35,960 nucleotides of DNA from Paraburkholderia dilworthii (GCF_000472525.1 NZ_AWZT01000017.1:95502-131461); one strand, 5' to 3'. Positions 24,075 through 33,006 are shown, counted from the stretch's first letter. Notes: generated by a model from the letters alone, not told the origin. Numbers and translations: made by a program.

Positions 24075-25979
24075 TCAAGCCGCCTCGGGCTCGTGCACGA
24101 TCTTCAGCGTGCTCTTGTGTTCCTTGATCAGGCGGTACACCGTTTCGCCGGGCACCGTTTCGTGGTCGAGGAGTTCATCGGCGATAGCGCGCAGCACCGG
24201 CTCATACGCGTGCAGCAGGCTATAGCACTGCTCGTTCAACTCCTTGAGCAGCACGTTTGCCTGATCGATCGCGCCCTTCATCTGCAGACCCGCGTATTGC
24301 GAGGGCAATGCGGCGAGGCTGAACAGATTGCCGTCGCTGTTGAAACCGAACTTCGAGACCATGTCGAGGCTGATACGCGACGCTTCCTGCAAATCGGAGG
24401 CTGCGCCGCTCGATGCTTCCGAGAACGCCAGGATTTCCGCGTTGCGCCCGCCGAGCAAGACCTTCACTTCGTTGCGAATCTCCGTCTCGCGATAAAGATG
24501 CTTGTCCTGCGCCTTGGTGATGAGCGCTACGCCCAGCGCGCCGCCACGCGGCAGGATCGTGACCTCCTCGAGCACGCCGGTGCCGAGCAGCGCCGCGACG
24601 AGGCCATGCCCGGCTTCGTGCACGGCGATACGCGTGCGTTCGTCCTCGGTCAACGCGCGTTCCGCGCCGCTCACGTCGCCGATGCGCGCAATCTTGATCG
24701 CTTCGATGAAATGCTTCGCCGCGATCTCGGTCTCGCCGGCCTTGCGCGCGACGAGTCCTGCCTGATTCACGACCATTGCGACGGTCGCGGGCGACAAGCC
24801 AGTGGTCAGGCGCGCGAGCTGATCGTAGTCGATGTCCGCGGCCTTCGACTTCAGCTTCTCTGCATAGAAACGGAAGATTTTCGCGCGGTCCTCGCGATCG
24901 GGCAGACGAACCTGCACGGTGCGATCGAAACGGCCAGGCCGGCGCAAGGCCTCGTCGAGATTATCCGGATGATTCGTGGCCGCCACGATGATCACGCCTT
25001 CGTTCGAAGCGAAGCCGTCCATCTCCGCGAGCAGCTGATTGATGATGCGGTTGCTCTCAGCTTCGACAGGACCGCCGCCGGTGTCGGTGCGCTTCGCGAG
25101 ACCGTCGGCTTCGTCGATGAAGATTACCGTGGGCGCATTCTTGCGCGCCATTTCGAACAGATGCTTGACCTTCTGGATGCCGACGCCGTAATACTTCGCG
25201 CTGAAATAGCTGCCGGTGATCGAGATGAAGCTCGCGCCGCATTCTCCGGCCAGCGCCTGCGCGAGCCGCGTTTTACCAACGCCGGGACCGCCCACCATCA
25301 AAATTCCGCACGGCGCGCGCACGCCCATCGACGTAAATTGCTTCGGGTTCGACAGATAGCCGCGAATGTCCGCGAGCGCGGCCTTCGCCTCACCCGCGCC
25401 GATTACGTCGTCGAAGCGCAGTGTGGGCGCCTTGCCGAGCAGCGTCGCGCCGCCACGCATCTCACGGCGCATGAACCACACCATGCCGCCGATCAGCAGC
25501 AACGGCAGCAGCAGGCTGATCACGTCGCGCGTCTGGTCGAACACCTGAATCCAGCGCGAGCCGCCCGTGCGAATATCCGCGTCGGGCAGCCACACGAGTT
25601 GGTACGAAGCCGCGTCGCCGTTTTTCGGCTCGCCTAGTAAAAGCGCGTGCGAGAAGGTCGCGTCGTGGTCGGTCACGAAGTATTTGGAGCCGTCGCGCTT
25701 CGACACGAGAATCGCACTGGGACTCACGCCGATTGCGGCGACCTTCGCCTCATGAATGTCGCGCAGCATTTGCGACGCGTCTTTCTCCTCGCGCGTCCAC
25801 GCCGACGTATCGTGGCGCATCTGATTGGCGACGCCGGTTAGCGCGGGCGCGACCTGCGCGGCGCGCTGCTGGTAATGCCAGAAACTGAATGCGAGCATCA
25901 ATGCGATGAGCGCCATTGACGTCGCAATGGCGAATTTGCGCGCCCGTGTTTTCCCAAGCGAATTCTTTCCCGGCTTCAT
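24075..25979 (-). CDS. Divergent FtsH-like AAA protease
   Basis: This 634-residue membrane protease has a first membrane helix (about 15-34), a periplasmic domain (about 35-152), a second helix (about 153-170), the AAA ATPase with Walker A GGPGVGKT (230-237) and Walker B VIFIDE (285-290), the second region of homology and Arg-finger segment (LRRPGRFDR at 345-353), and the zinc protease with HEAGH (454-458) and Asp529 as probable third ligand. All catalytic residues are kept. It differs from housekeeping FtsH in the pore loop, SYFSAKYYGVG in place of the usual SDFVEMFVGVG, and in Walker A. It is probably a second paralogue; genes that usually flank ftsH are absent. Substrates are unknown. Confidence 0.92.
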   Translation of the reverse strand: MKPGKNSLGKTRARKFAIATSMALIALMLAFSFWHYQQRAAQVAPALTGVANQMRHDTSAWTREEKDASQMLRDIHEAKVAAIGVSPSAILVSKRDGSKYFVTDHDATFSHALLLGEPKNGDAASYQLVWLPDADIRTGGSRWIQVFDQTRDVISLLLPLLLIGGMVWFMRREMRGGATLLGKAPTLRFDDVIGAGEAKAALADIRGYLSNPKQFTSMGVRAPCGILMVGGPGVGKTRLAQALAGECGASFISITGSYFSAKYYGVGIQKVKHLFEMARKNAPTVIFIDEADGLAKRTDTGGGPVEAESNRIINQLLAEMDGFASNEGVIIVAATNHPDNLDEALRRPGRFDRTVQVRLPDREDRAKIFRFYAEKLKSKAADIDYDQLARLTTGLSPATVAMVVNQAGLVARKAGETEIAAKHFIEAIKIARIGDVSGAERALTEDERTRIAVHEAGHGLVAALLGTGVLEEVTILPRGGALGVALITKAQDKHLYRETEIRNEVKVLLGGRNAEILAFSEASSGAASDLQEASRISLDMVSKFGFNSDGNLFSLAALPSQYAGLQMKGAIDQANVLLKELNEQCYSLLHAYEPVLRAIADELLDHETVPGETVYRLIKEHKSTLKIVHEPEAA

Positions 25980-26508
25980 GAGTCACTTCCAAAAACGGGC
26001 TCAGGCGAGCCCCGATACATATCGAATCAGAGAGGGTGAGCGGTTGGGAGAGGAATCGGCTATTGCGACGCCATGCCTGCCCGGAAGAAAGGACACCCAA
26101 CCATGCGTCCCTCTTTAGTCCGCCGCGTACGAGCCAGTATGCCGTGCGGCTGCCTCTTCCAAATCGCAGAAAAGGCCTGTTTCCACCGCCTATCCCGCGA
26201 TTTGATGTGCACGGAATTTAGGGCGCGAGCCGCACATGAATGCGGTAGAAAACTGCTCCGGCGCACAGTTTAGCAGCGTAAAAAAGGTCGCGTATTCTGT
26301 AGACCTATCATTTCACCCCGCCCTATTTTTGCGGTTGCTTTGCTGTTTGCCGCGCTGGGCGCGTGGTTCGGCGATCTCGCTGCCAACACGGCATACCTGA
26401 GTGGTGGCGCGGATTTTTGTTAGGCTTCGAGATCCGTCTCACTTTTGGCCGCAATGCTCTCAAACGGGCGTTGCAGGGCCGCTGACACAAACTCACCACA
26501 CAACACTC
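25980..26508. other. Gap between the FtsH-like gene and the orphan ABC ATPase
   Basis: About 530 bases. The left part is the FtsH upstream region. At 26274-26403 one frame gives a strikingly hydrophobic run (PIFAVALLFAALGAWFGD then AYLSGG, stop at 26403) without any normal start codon; it may be a fragment of a membrane protein gene. No promoter, terminator or RNA gene is recognised. Confidence 0.4.
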
Positions 26509-27132
26509 ATGCTTCGATTCGAGAACCTCAGCAAGCGCTATAGCGATCGCGTCATCTTCGAGGGACTGCACCACGACACGGTTTCAGGCTGCGTGGCCCT
26601 CAACGACGAGTCGGGCAGCGGCAAATCCACCCTGCTCGGCATCCTCGCTGGCGCGGCCGAGGCCGATGCGGGCGAAATCCGGATCGGCGGCCATTCGCTG
26701 CGCGCGACGCCCGCAGCCGCGAAAGCGCTGCTGACCTATGTGCCCGAGGATTGCATGCCGTCGCCCGATCCAACGGGTCGCGGATATCTGCAGAGCGTGG
26801 CTTCGGCGAGAAAGGTCGTGCTCAGCGACACGACGCTCGCTCTGGCCGACCGCTTCGGCCTGACGCCGCATCTGGAAAAGCGCTTCGAACAGATGTCGTT
26901 TGGCACGCGCAAGAAGTTTTTCCTGACGTCGGCGGTAATTGGCGAAACGAAAGTGCTGATCGCGGACGAGCCCGTCGGCGGGCTCGACGCCGCTGCTCGC
27001 GCTGTATTGGTCGACCTGTTCACGATGCTCGCGCAAACCCGCACGGTATTCTTTTCGAGTTACGACGAAGCGTTCACGGAAGCATGCACGGCAAAACGCG
27101 TCACATTCGCGGACCTCGCGCGGCGCGGCTGA
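26509..27132 (+). CDS. Orphan ABC ATPase with altered catalytic motifs
   Basis: This 207-residue ABC-2-class nucleotide-binding domain starts at the ATG at 26509, where homology to the family begins; no ribosome site is visible. Walker A is NDESGSGKS (32-40), in which the first conserved Gly is Asp; the Q-loop position is Glu80 (YVPED); the signature is MSFGTRKK (129-136); Walker B is VLIADEP (149-155); the H-loop His is replaced by Tyr185 (SSYDE). No permease gene is next to it. It may be a degraded relic or a non-transport regulatory ATPase. The body is codon-normal for the region. Confidence 0.72.
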   Translation: MLRFENLSKRYSDRVIFEGLHHDTVSGCVALNDESGSGKSTLLGILAGAAEADAGEIRIGGHSLRATPAAAKALLTYVPEDCMPSPDPTGRGYLQSVASARKVVLSDTTLALADRFGLTPHLEKRFEQMSFGTRKKFFLTSAVIGETKVLIADEPVGGLDAAARAVLVDLFTMLAQTRTVFFSSYDEAFTEACTAKRVTFADLARRG

Positions 27133-27157
27133 GCGTCACCGCGCTACGCGGGCGCTC
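27131..27157. terminator. Hairpin after the orphan ABC ATPase
   Basis: GAGCG at 27131-27135 pairs with CGCTC at 27153-27157, and inside it CCGCG-CTA-CGCGG pairs. There is no T-run. It lies between two converging genes, overlapping the ABC stop codon. Confidence 0.4.
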
Positions 27158-27170
27158 AACCGCGCAACGC

Positions 27171-28178
27171 TTAAATCGACACGCAGATCTTGCCGAAGTG
27201 AGCACCAGCGGCTTCATGCCTGAACGCGTCGCCGAGCTTCGCAAGTTCAAACGTGCTGTCGATCACCGGCTTGATGCCGGTCACTTCGAGCGCGCGAATC
27301 ATGTCGCGCTGATCCTGCCGGCTACCGACAATCAGGCCCTGCAGCCGCTGTTGCCGCGCCATCAGCGCCGCCGTCGGCACCGGGCCCGCGCGTCCGGTCA
27401 GCACGCCGATCAGCGCGATATGACCGCCGATCCGGCAAGCCGTGATCGACTGCGGCAACGTGCCAGGACCGCCCACTTCGATCACATGATCGACACCCCG
27501 CCCTCCGGTCAGCGAGCGCACCTCTTTGCCCCATTCGGGATTGTCGCGGTAGTTGATCGTATGATCGGCGCCGAGCGCTCGCAGCTTTTCGAGCTTCGCA
27601 GCCGACGAGGATGTCGCGATCACCGACGCGCCCATCGCTCTCGCAAGCTGCAAGCCGAAGATCGACACACCACCGGTGCCGAGCACGAGCACCGTGGCGC
27701 CAGGTTTCAATTGCCCGTCGACGATCAGCGCGCGCCATGCCGTGAGCCCCGCCGTGGTGAGCGTCGCGGCCTCGGCATGGCTATAGCCTTTCGGCGCATG
27801 CGTGAAATAGTGGCCCGGCAAAACCACGACTTCGCGCGCGTAGCCGTCGACGCCATCGCCGGGTGTGGTTTTGAAGTCGCCAATCGCAGGCGCACCGTTC
27901 TCCCAGAACGGGAAGAAGCACGACACCACATGATCGCCGGTCTTGAATTCGCCAACGCCTTCGCCGACCGCTTCCACCACGCCCGCGCCGTCCGCCATCG
28001 GAATGCGCCCAGCGTCGGCGGGCAGCACACCGCTTACGACGCCGTAGTCGTGAAAGTTCAACGAACTGGCATGGATGCGAACGCGGAGTTGGCCCGGGCC
28101 CGGCTGACCGGGATCGTGGATATCGACCACCTGAAGATTGTCGACGCTGGCAGGCGTTCCGATCTTGACCGCTTTCAT
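27171..28178 (-). CDS. Zinc-independent MDR oxidoreductase (quinone reductase-like)
   Basis: This 335-residue medium-chain dehydrogenase/reductase has the GroES-like N-terminal domain (about 1-130), ending in MADGAGVVEAVG, and a Rossmann domain with VLGTGGVSIFGLQLARAMGA (from about 164). The catalytic zinc ligands (Cys, His, Glu) of alcohol dehydrogenases are absent, replaced by SSLNFHDYG as in NADPH:quinone reductase-type enzymes. It probably reduces quinones or enals with NAD(P)H. AAGGAG precedes the ATG. It converges with the ABC gene; the next gene upstream is far enough for its own promoter. Substrate unknown. Confidence 0.88.
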   Translation of the reverse strand: MKAVKIGTPASVDNLQVVDIHDPGQPGPGQLRVRIHASSLNFHDYGVVSGVLPADAGRIPMADGAGVVEAVGEGVGEFKTGDHVVSCFFPFWENGAPAIGDFKTTPGDGVDGYAREVVVLPGHYFTHAPKGYSHAEAATLTTAGLTAWRALIVDGQLKPGATVLVLGTGGVSIFGLQLARAMGASVIATSSSAAKLEKLRALGADHTINYRDNPEWGKEVRSLTGGRGVDHVIEVGGPGTLPQSITACRIGGHIALIGVLTGRAGPVPTAALMARQQRLQGLIVGSRQDQRDMIRALEVTGIKPVIDSTFELAKLGDAFRHEAAGAHFGKICVSI

Positions 28179-28419
28179 GTTGCGACTCCTTTGTGATTTG
28201 TGCTCGGCGCTCGGTGCGCGCCCTCGTCACAAAAGCATATCGCAAGCGCGTTCGACGTGGCGCCGTTCGTGAGCCACCTCGCAGGCGCGACGCTCATTGG
28301 CTTGACGATGGCCGCGCGAGGAAACAATCGACAAAGGCCAGTGGAAGCGACGATGCGACGACGGCCCAGCTTGGCACCCAAATTCACCAGTCAGTAAGTC
28401 CGGTCTGACGTTCGCTTCG

Positions 28420-29997
28420 CTAGCGCACAAAGGAACGGTAAGCCCTGCCCGGTTCATAGCGCTGCATCAATTGCGCTGTGACGCGCTCGATCACTTCGTC
28501 CCAATTGCCTCGTTGCGATTGCGTGAAGATGCGCACTGTCGGATACCACGGGCTGTCATCGCGATTGCGCAGCCACCGCCAGCAACCGGCGAAGCGATTG
28601 AGCAGCCATACTGGCTTGCCCATAGCCGCTGCCAGATGAGCGACAGAGGTATCGACCGAAATCACGAGGTCCAGGTTGTCGATGATCGCGGCGGTGTCCG
28701 CAAAGTCGGACACCTGGTCCATCCAGTCAGTGAGATACGCTTTCGCCGACGCGTTCGGGCGCTTCGCAAGGTCGTCGGTTTTTTGCAAGCTGATCCAACG
28801 CACATGCGACTGCGAAAACAGTGGCGCGAGTTGCGCCGATGTCAGACTGCGCGCACGGTCTTCGCTAAGTCCGGAGTGGCCGCCCGCCCACACCACGCCG
28901 ACGCGCGGCAGATCCGGTTGAGACAGGGCGTCGAGTCTTACGAGCCATTCGGCGGAGCGCCGCGGGTTCGCGCCCAGATACGCCGCGGCGGGAATAGTGG
29001 CGAGGCGCGTGCCGAATGCCAGCGGCAGCGACATCAACGGGCATTGCCAGTCCCACTCCTTGACGTTCGGCATAGCGTCGTCGAGCATGACGATGCCTGG
29101 CCAGCGCGCGCACAACGACTCTTCGTAAACACGCCGCAGCGACGGCGGGCAGATATAGCCCACCTGGGCAAAACGTTCGAGCGCGAGGGGCAGATAGCGC
29201 ACGAATTGCAAGCTGTCGCCGTGACCCTGTTCGGGCAGAACCAGCAGACGCGCGCCGCGCTCGGGCACGCCGTGCGCACCGCTCACGACGTCGGCACGTT
29301 CGCCCTTCCATTGCGGCAATGGGAGTTGGGGCCGCTCCGATGCGGGCTGCCCGTTGGCATCGACGAAATTGGCCCAACGGTCTTCAAAATACGGCCATGC
29401 CTCTTCATAACGGCCCGCCGCCAGCAGAACCTGACTGAAACTCGCGCGCGCGCCGAGATTAGACGGGTCTAGCGTCATGGCTTGTCTCAGATGCTGCTCG
29501 GCTCCGCTCAACGAACCCAGGTCTCTCACGACGACGCCCAGATTCGCGTGCGCCTGCGCATAGTCCGGCTTGAGTTCGATCAACCTGCGATAAGCGACCG
29601 CCGCCTCTTCGGCACGGCCTTGCAATTGCAGCGCGACGCCCAGGTAATAGTGGAGCGCGAGCGAATCGGGCTGATGCGCAAGCCCCGCCCGGGCAGTCTG
29701 CACAATGCTCGCGAACGCGCGCAGCTTCACCTGGATGAGGCACAGCATGCCGAAGAACGGCGGCTGCGGCTCGACTTCGACCGCGCGCTCGATCCAGCGT
29801 TGCGCCAATGGCAACTGATCCAATGCAAGCGCCACCAGCCCGCGCGAGTACAGTGCGCCCGCGTGCGCTGAATCATGCACAATGATTCGATCGAGGAGTG
29901 CCTGCGCCGTGTCCAGGCGCCCTCCAACGCGTGCCTCTTCCGCCTCGTTGAACCACAACGAAATTGCCTGGGATGACACCGGGGATTGGCTTTGCAT
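28420..29997 (-). CDS. TPR protein with glycosyltransferase-like C-terminal domain
   Basis: This 525-residue protein has five or six tetratricopeptide repeats (about 10-215; e.g. LHYYLGVALQLQGRAEEA, AHANLGVVVRDLGSLSGAE) and a C-terminal domain (about 245-520) resembling the nucleotide-sugar half of GT9/GT41-type enzymes: LVLPEQGHGDSLQFVRY, VGVVWAGG, and DLVISVDTSVAHLAAAMGKPVWLL. This combination is common in Burkholderia as a putative O-linked protein glycosyltransferase, often by flagellar genes; no flagellar gene is here. Cytoplasmic. The start at 29997 is plausible but has no clear ribosome site. Confidence 0.85.
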   Translation of the reverse strand: MQSQSPVSSQAISLWFNEAEEARVGGRLDTAQALLDRIIVHDSAHAGALYSRGLVALALDQLPLAQRWIERAVEVEPQPPFFGMLCLIQVKLRAFASIVQTARAGLAHQPDSLALHYYLGVALQLQGRAEEAAVAYRRLIELKPDYAQAHANLGVVVRDLGSLSGAEQHLRQAMTLDPSNLGARASFSQVLLAAGRYEEAWPYFEDRWANFVDANGQPASERPQLPLPQWKGERADVVSGAHGVPERGARLLVLPEQGHGDSLQFVRYLPLALERFAQVGYICPPSLRRVYEESLCARWPGIVMLDDAMPNVKEWDWQCPLMSLPLAFGTRLATIPAAAYLGANPRRSAEWLVRLDALSQPDLPRVGVVWAGGHSGLSEDRARSLTSAQLAPLFSQSHVRWISLQKTDDLAKRPNASAKAYLTDWMDQVSDFADTAAIIDNLDLVISVDTSVAHLAAAMGKPVWLLNRFAGCWRWLRNRDDSPWYPTVRIFTQSQRGNWDEVIERVTAQLMQRYEPGRAYRSFVR

Positions 29998-30182
29998 GAT
30001 CGCGCGAATGAGTCTGCGTTGATGAACTGTGAAGGCCTTGACTGGCGCAGACTATGAACGCTGCCCTGCGCTTTATGGCGCGTCGATTATCGACGTCGCG
30101 TGCGGACGCTTGTGTAGGACCGTTCCGAATCGCAGACGCAGATTGGCGTCAGCGGTCAAAGTAAAAACGCATGCATACAGAC

Positions 30183-30213
30183 TTGACCTTACCGCAATGG
30201 GAAGGTCCAAGAT
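30183..30213 (+). promoter_or_regulatory. CueR/MerR-type promoter of the copper unit
   Basis: TTGACC at 30183-30188 and CAAGAT at 30208-30213 are 19 bases apart, the long spacer of MerR-type promoters. Within it GACCTTACC (30185-30193) and GGGAAGGTC (30199-30207) form a dyad with a 5-base centre and one mismatch, matching the CCTTCC-N7-GGAAGG pattern of CueR. No cueR gene is in the window. Confidence 0.82.
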
Positions 30214-30243
30214 CCTCTTGAGATTTATCTCAGGAGATTGGGA

Positions 30244-30447
30244 ATGAAAATGGAATTTGCCGTTCAGGATATGTCTTGCGGTGGATGCGCCAACGCGGTC
30301 GCTCGCGCGATCGCCGGTCCGGATCCGGCCGCGAAGGTTGACATCGACGTGTCCGCGAAAATCGTCAAAATCACGTCGACGCTGCCGCCGGCGCAGTTCG
30401 TCGCGGCTATCGCGGCGCCGGGGTTTCATCCGTCGGTGCGCGACTGA
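30244..30447 (+). CDS. CopZ-like heavy-metal chaperone
   Basis: This 67-residue HMA-domain protein starts at the ATG at 30244, with AGGAG seven bases upstream; a TTG at 30238 is less likely. The metal site MSCGGC (residues 10-15) fits the MxCxxC pattern for Cu(I). The rest, ending with FVAAIAAPGFHPSVRD, is the usual ferredoxin-like fold. It would carry cytoplasmic copper to an exporter or regulator. The CueR-type promoter just upstream supports copper induction. The copper P-type ATPase it would serve is not in the window. Confidence 0.9.
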   Translation: MKMEFAVQDMSCGGCANAVARAIAGPDPAAKVDIDVSAKIVKITSTLPPAQFVAAIAAPGFHPSVRD

Positions 30448-30493
30448 TTATCTGAATATCGCCTGAAAAAGCTTTTTTTAACTGGAATCGACT

Positions 30494-30892
30494 ATGAAGA
30501 ATCTTCGCGCTTTTCGTGCTTTCTGCGTGTTCGGCGGCATCGCATGCGCCGCGGCGGCCGCGCCTGTTCACGCGCAGCACACGGCGTCCATGCCCGGCAT
30601 GGACATGTCCGCGTCAGCCGACGCCGGCTCCGGCGACTCGACGCCGGCATTCAAGGCAGCCGACGACAAAATGATGAAAAACATGAGCGCGCCGGCCTAC
30701 ACCGGCGACGCCGATAAGGACTTTGTCGCGCACATGATCCCGCATCACCAAGGCGCAATCGACATGGCGCAGGTCGAGCTCAAGTACGGCAAGGACCGGG
30801 AGTTGAAGCGCCTCGCGCGGAACATCGTCAAGGCGCAGCACGACGAAATCAGCGTCATGCAACGCTGGCAGGCGAAGCACGGAGCGAAGTAA
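30494..30892 (+). CDS. DUF305 family secreted protein, probably copper-related
   Basis: This 132-residue protein has a signal peptide (about 1-27; cleavage near VHA-QH), a His/Met-rich stretch (HTASMPGMDMS, about 29-39) and the DUF305 core FVAHMIPHHQGAIDMAQVELKYG (about 77-99, described here only in part). DUF305 proteins are periplasmic, ferritin-like helical proteins; some bind copper. It follows the CopZ-like gene by 46 bases and is very likely in the same CueR-controlled transcript. The Met/His-rich segment is a candidate Cu(I) site. GGAA is a modest ribosome site. Confidence 0.88.
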   Translation: MKNLRAFRAFCVFGGIACAAAAAPVHAQHTASMPGMDMSASADAGSGDSTPAFKAADDKMMKNMSAPAYTGDADKDFVAHMIPHHQGAIDMAQVELKYGKDRELKRLARNIVKAQHDEISVMQRWQAKHGAK

Positions 30893-30924
30893 CGAAATAA
30901 CGCTGCGAGCGCGGCCGATGCGAT

Positions 30925-30966
30925 GAAGACCGGCACGCTGACTCATGGACGCCCTCGCCGGTCTTC
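30925..30966 (+). terminator. Hairpin after the DUF305 gene
   Basis: GAAGACCGGC (30925-30934) and GCCGGTCTTC (30957-30966) are perfect complements with a 22-base loop, 33 bases past the stop; only TTA follows, so it is a weak terminator candidate. Confidence 0.45.
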
Positions 30967-31045
30967 TTACCTGCCTCGTATGCGTTGTCCGCATATGAGG
31001 CGCGGAGAAAGCGGGCTTTGGTCGCCAACTATCCTGCGTGTGCCA

Positions 31046-31516
31046 TCAGTGTTGTGTGACGCCCGGTCCGGGGCCGGCTTTCATGTCGTCAGCCGGCGCT
31101 TCGTCCACGGACGCCGTTCCCTGCTGGCCGGCGTTCGCCTCCGGCATCAGCGCGGCGGCCGCTATCTCGCCGGCCTCTTCGAGCAGACGCGCCGCCCGCC
31201 TCGCCGTGATACGCCTTTTGGCGACTCCCTTTGCATCGAGCGCGATCACCTGGAACAGTTCCCGGTCGCACGCAAGTTCCTGCTGGTACTGCTCGCCGGT
31301 GCTGATGAGCAACTCGAGCATGGTCTGCTGCCGACGGCGCTCGTCGCTCGTGACGGCAGGATTCCTACATATTGTGGACGCAAGCGTAATCAACGTATTC
31401 AGTTTGCTCATCTGCCGGTCACAGAGATGGAAAGCCGAGAGAGCAAGCTTTTCATACTGGAGAGCGTCGACAGGTGGGCGGGAATCGGTTTGCGATTGGC
31501 GTTTGTTTTTACTCAT
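31046..31516 (-). CDS. Hypothetical protein with helical core and acidic tail
   Basis: This 156-residue product has a strong ribosome site (AGGGAGA eight bases before the ATG). The first 20 residues are polar; a long alpha-helical part follows (about 20-115; e.g. LLISTGEQYQQELACDRELFQ and RRAARLLEEAGEIAAAAL), then a disordered acidic, Pro/Gly-rich tail. There is no signal peptide or membrane segment, and I do not recognise a domain. It has two or three cysteines (Cys32, Cys50, Cys82 approximately). It is monocistronic between the converging copper unit and the prp operon. Function unknown. Confidence 0.72.
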   Translation of the reverse strand: MSKNKRQSQTDSRPPVDALQYEKLALSAFHLCDRQMSKLNTLITLASTICRNPAVTSDERRRQQTMLELLISTGEQYQQELACDRELFQVIALDAKGVAKRRITARRAARLLEEAGEIAAAALMPEANAGQQGTASVDEAPADDMKAGPGPGVTQH

Positions 31517-31708
31517 TGTGCGATCTCCCTAAGACTTCAGTGGGTCGCCCGACACTCGGTTGACGGTACGTGGCACGCCCGCGGATGCACGCCCCGTGTA
31601 AGCGCGAGGTGCAGTTGCGATCGCAGGTTTCCAAACCTGAGCTTCGCGCGTTTCTGGACGGCCCGGCGATTATAAGTCAGTGCGGGCGGACGCTTTCAAC
31701 CGGGCGGG

Positions 31709-32887
31709 CTAAGGCACCCTGACCCACCCCTCCATCAACACCCTCGCACTACGACTCATCACCGCCTTCCTGACCACCCATTCGCCGCCGACAACAGCAG
31801 CCTCCGCCCCCACCCGCAACGTCCCGGACGGATGTCCGAACCTCACCGCCTCACGCTCACCGCCGCCAGCCGCCAGATTCACCAACGTTCCCGGAATCGC
31901 CGCCGCCGTGCCGATCGCGACCGCGGCCGTGCCCATCATCGCGTGATGCAATTTGCCCATCGACATTGCGCGCACCAGCAAGTCAACGTCGCCCGCGACG
32001 ATCCGCTTGCCGCTTGACGCGACGTAATCAGCCGGCTTCGCAACGAACGCGATCTTGGGCGTGTGCTGCCGCGTCGCGATTTCATCGAGATGCCCGATCA
32101 GTCCCATGCGCAGCGCGCCGTGTGCGCGAATCGTCTCGAACATGGCGAGCGCTTTTTCATCGCTATTGATGGCGTCCTGCAACTCCGTGCCCGTGTAGCC
32201 GATCGCTTCCGCATTCACGAAAATGGTCGGAATGCCGGCGTTGATCATGGTCGCCTTCAGCGTGCCGACGCCCGGCACTTCCAGATCATCGACGAGATTG
32301 CCGGTGGGGAACATCGAGCCGCCCGCGCCCTCTTCTTCCGCAGCGGGGTCCATGAATTCGATCTGCACTTCCGCCGCCGGAAACGTCACGCCGTCGAGTT
32401 CGAAGTCGCCCGTTTCCTGCACCGCGCCATCGGTCATTGGGACGTGCGCAATGATCGTCTTGCCGATGTTCGCCTGCCAGATGCGCACGGTGGCCATGCC
32501 ATCGCGCGGAATCCGGTTGGCGTCGACCAGACCGGTGCTGATTGCGAACGGCCCCACCGCCGCGGAGAGATTGCCGCAATTGCCGCTCCAGTCCACAAAC
32601 GGCTTGTCGATCGACACCTGACCGAACAGGTAATCCACATCGTGATCGGGCTTGCTGCTTTTATCGATGATCACCGTCTTGCTCGTGCTCGACGTCGCAC
32701 CGCCCATGCCGTCGATCTGCTTGCCATACGGGTCGGGGCTGCCGATCACGCGCAGCAGCAGCGCGTCGCGCGCGGCGCCCGGCGCTTGCGCCGCGTCGGG
32801 CAAATCCTGCAAGCGGAAGAACACACCTTTGCTCGTGCCACCACGCATATAGGTGGCCGGAATCTTGATCTGCGGTTTGTGCGCCAT
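31709..32887 (-). CDS. prpF: 2-methylaconitate cis-trans isomerase
   Basis: Starting at the ATG at 32887 (MAHKPQIKIPATYMRGG), the protein has 392 residues; an in-frame extension to 32908 is less likely. The N-terminal signature YMRGGTSKGVFF and the stretch GMGGATSSTSKTVII are characteristic of the PrpF family (diaminopimelate epimerase-like fold). PrpF isomerises the product of AcnD so that methylisocitrate can be formed in the 2-methylcitrate cycle, which converts propionyl-CoA to pyruvate and succinate. It is the last gene of prpC-acnD-prpF, 119 bases after acnD. Confidence 0.95.
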   Translation of the reverse strand: MAHKPQIKIPATYMRGGTSKGVFFRLQDLPDAAQAPGAARDALLLRVIGSPDPYGKQIDGMGGATSSTSKTVIIDKSSKPDHDVDYLFGQVSIDKPFVDWSGNCGNLSAAVGPFAISTGLVDANRIPRDGMATVRIWQANIGKTIIAHVPMTDGAVQETGDFELDGVTFPAAEVQIEFMDPAAEEEGAGGSMFPTGNLVDDLEVPGVGTLKATMINAGIPTIFVNAEAIGYTGTELQDAINSDEKALAMFETIRAHGALRMGLIGHLDEIATRQHTPKIAFVAKPADYVASSGKRIVAGDVDLLVRAMSMGKLHHAMMGTAAVAIGTAAAIPGTLVNLAAGGGEREAVRFGHPSGTLRVGAEAAVVGGEWVVRKAVMSRSARVLMEGWVRVP

Positions 32888-33006
32888 GAAAACAGTGTCC
32901 TGAAACAATGCCGTGATTAAAGGCGAGCCGCACCAAACACCGCGCCGCCCGCCTCGAGTTCCCCTATTGCCGAACCGCTAGAGCGACTCGACGCTGCCAG
33001 CAAACC

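Noticed and set aside
24093..25637. A 514-codon plus-strand frame over the FtsH-like gene
   Set aside because: Antisense to intact AAA and protease motifs, with a composition typical of shadow frames.
26236..26400. Small ATG frame of about 54 codons before the orphan ABC gene
   Set aside because: No ribosome site, erratic composition, no motif; the neighbouring hydrophobic frame is more notable.
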